DNA from: an uncultured bacterium
GTDB lineage: Bacteria; Bacillota_A; Clostridia; Lachnospirales; Lachnospiraceae
NCBI GenBank assembly: GCA_905215045.1
Contig: CAJMOO010000102.1
Location: forward strand, 1 to 5,992
DNA: 5,992 nucleotides
Reading direction: 5' to 3'
Shown: positions 5,915-5,992 of the stretch, in pieces
Layout of the letters: each line of letters begins with the position of its first letter
Position numbering within the stretch: position 1 is the first letter of the stretch
Program-made: the position numbers and the translations under genes
Notes under the pieces: model-generated
Seen by the model: only the letters and a program-made list of their open reading frames with translations
What the model was told of the DNA's origin: nothing
The model's database searches: none

Positions 5915-5959
5915 TACAAATCAGATATTAAAATACAAGAAAGCGAGGAAAACAAGAAA

Positions 5960-5992
5960 ATGGGTAAGTTAATTGGTGAAGGAATTACATTT
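5960..5992 (+). CDS. guaB: IMP dehydrogenase, first 11 codons (runs off the window)
   Basis: The window ends inside this gene. ATG 5960 opens MGKLIGEGITF, the characteristic N-terminus of bacterial IMP dehydrogenase (normally continuing TFDDVLLVP). The enzyme oxidises IMP to XMP with NAD+ in GMP synthesis. GAGGAA (5945-5950) nine bases upstream is the ribosome binding site, and a promoter lies at 5877-5905. Finding guaB downstream of groEL fits the groES-groEL-guaB order seen in several Clostridia and supports the identification despite the short sequence. Confidence 0.8.
   Translation, partial: MGKLIGEGITF

Noticed and set aside
5690..5959. Purine riboswitch in front of guaB
   Set aside because: The leader from the predicted promoter is only about 50 bases, and the conserved loop and junction motifs of the purine aptamer are not visible in the interval.

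Overview
The window looks like chromosomal DNA of an anaerobic, low-GC Firmicute, most likely a Lachnospiraceae-type gut clostridium (an Anaerostipes-like organism is a guess). The reasons are the AT-rich composition, strong AGGAGG-type ribosome binding sites, an NfnAB electron-bifurcating transhydrogenase, an iron-dependent alcohol dehydrogenase, and groEL followed at a distance by guaB. No mobile element genes, tRNA, rRNA or CRISPR array were seen.

Layout. Positions 1-773 are the C-terminal half of groEL. A roughly 150-base GC-richer 3' region with an imperfect 58-base repeat follows, ending in a very strong, probably bidirectional terminator (929-973). Beyond it lies a decayed zone. It has a minus-strand remnant of an unrecognised gene whose stop codon faces the terminator (986 to about 1212), then a plus-strand remnant of a sorbitol/L-iditol dehydrogenase-like zinc alcohol dehydrogenase (about 1214-1709). 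The latter lacks its catalytic domain and carries an internal deletion with a frameshift. Immediately downstream is an intact iron-containing alcohol dehydrogenase (1737-2891) with its own terminator (2905-2944).

After an AT-rich promoter region comes a tight cluster of three genes. nfnA (best start GTG 3090) and nfnB (3915-5306) encode the two subunits of the NADH-dependent ferredoxin:NADP+ oxidoreductase. A solitary glucitol/sorbitol-type PTS EIIA protein (5321-5689) follows 14 bases later, with no EIIB or EIIC visible. The final 300 bases hold a possible 40-codon small ORF, a 12-base perfect inverted repeat, a good sigma-A promoter overlapped by a Rex-like inverted repeat, and the first 11 codons of guaB (IMP dehydrogenase), which runs off the end.

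Functionally the intact middle genes concern redox balance: NfnAB exchanges electrons among NADH, reduced ferredoxin and NADPH, and the alcohol dehydrogenase disposes of reducing power by reducing aldehydes. The sorbitol-type EIIA and the sorbitol-dehydrogenase remnant hint at a former polyol theme. The most interesting points are the orphan EIIA coupled to nfnAB, which appears to lack the usual phospho-histidine position, and the Rex-like palindrome on the guaB promoter. No wholly new system can be demonstrated from the sequence alone.
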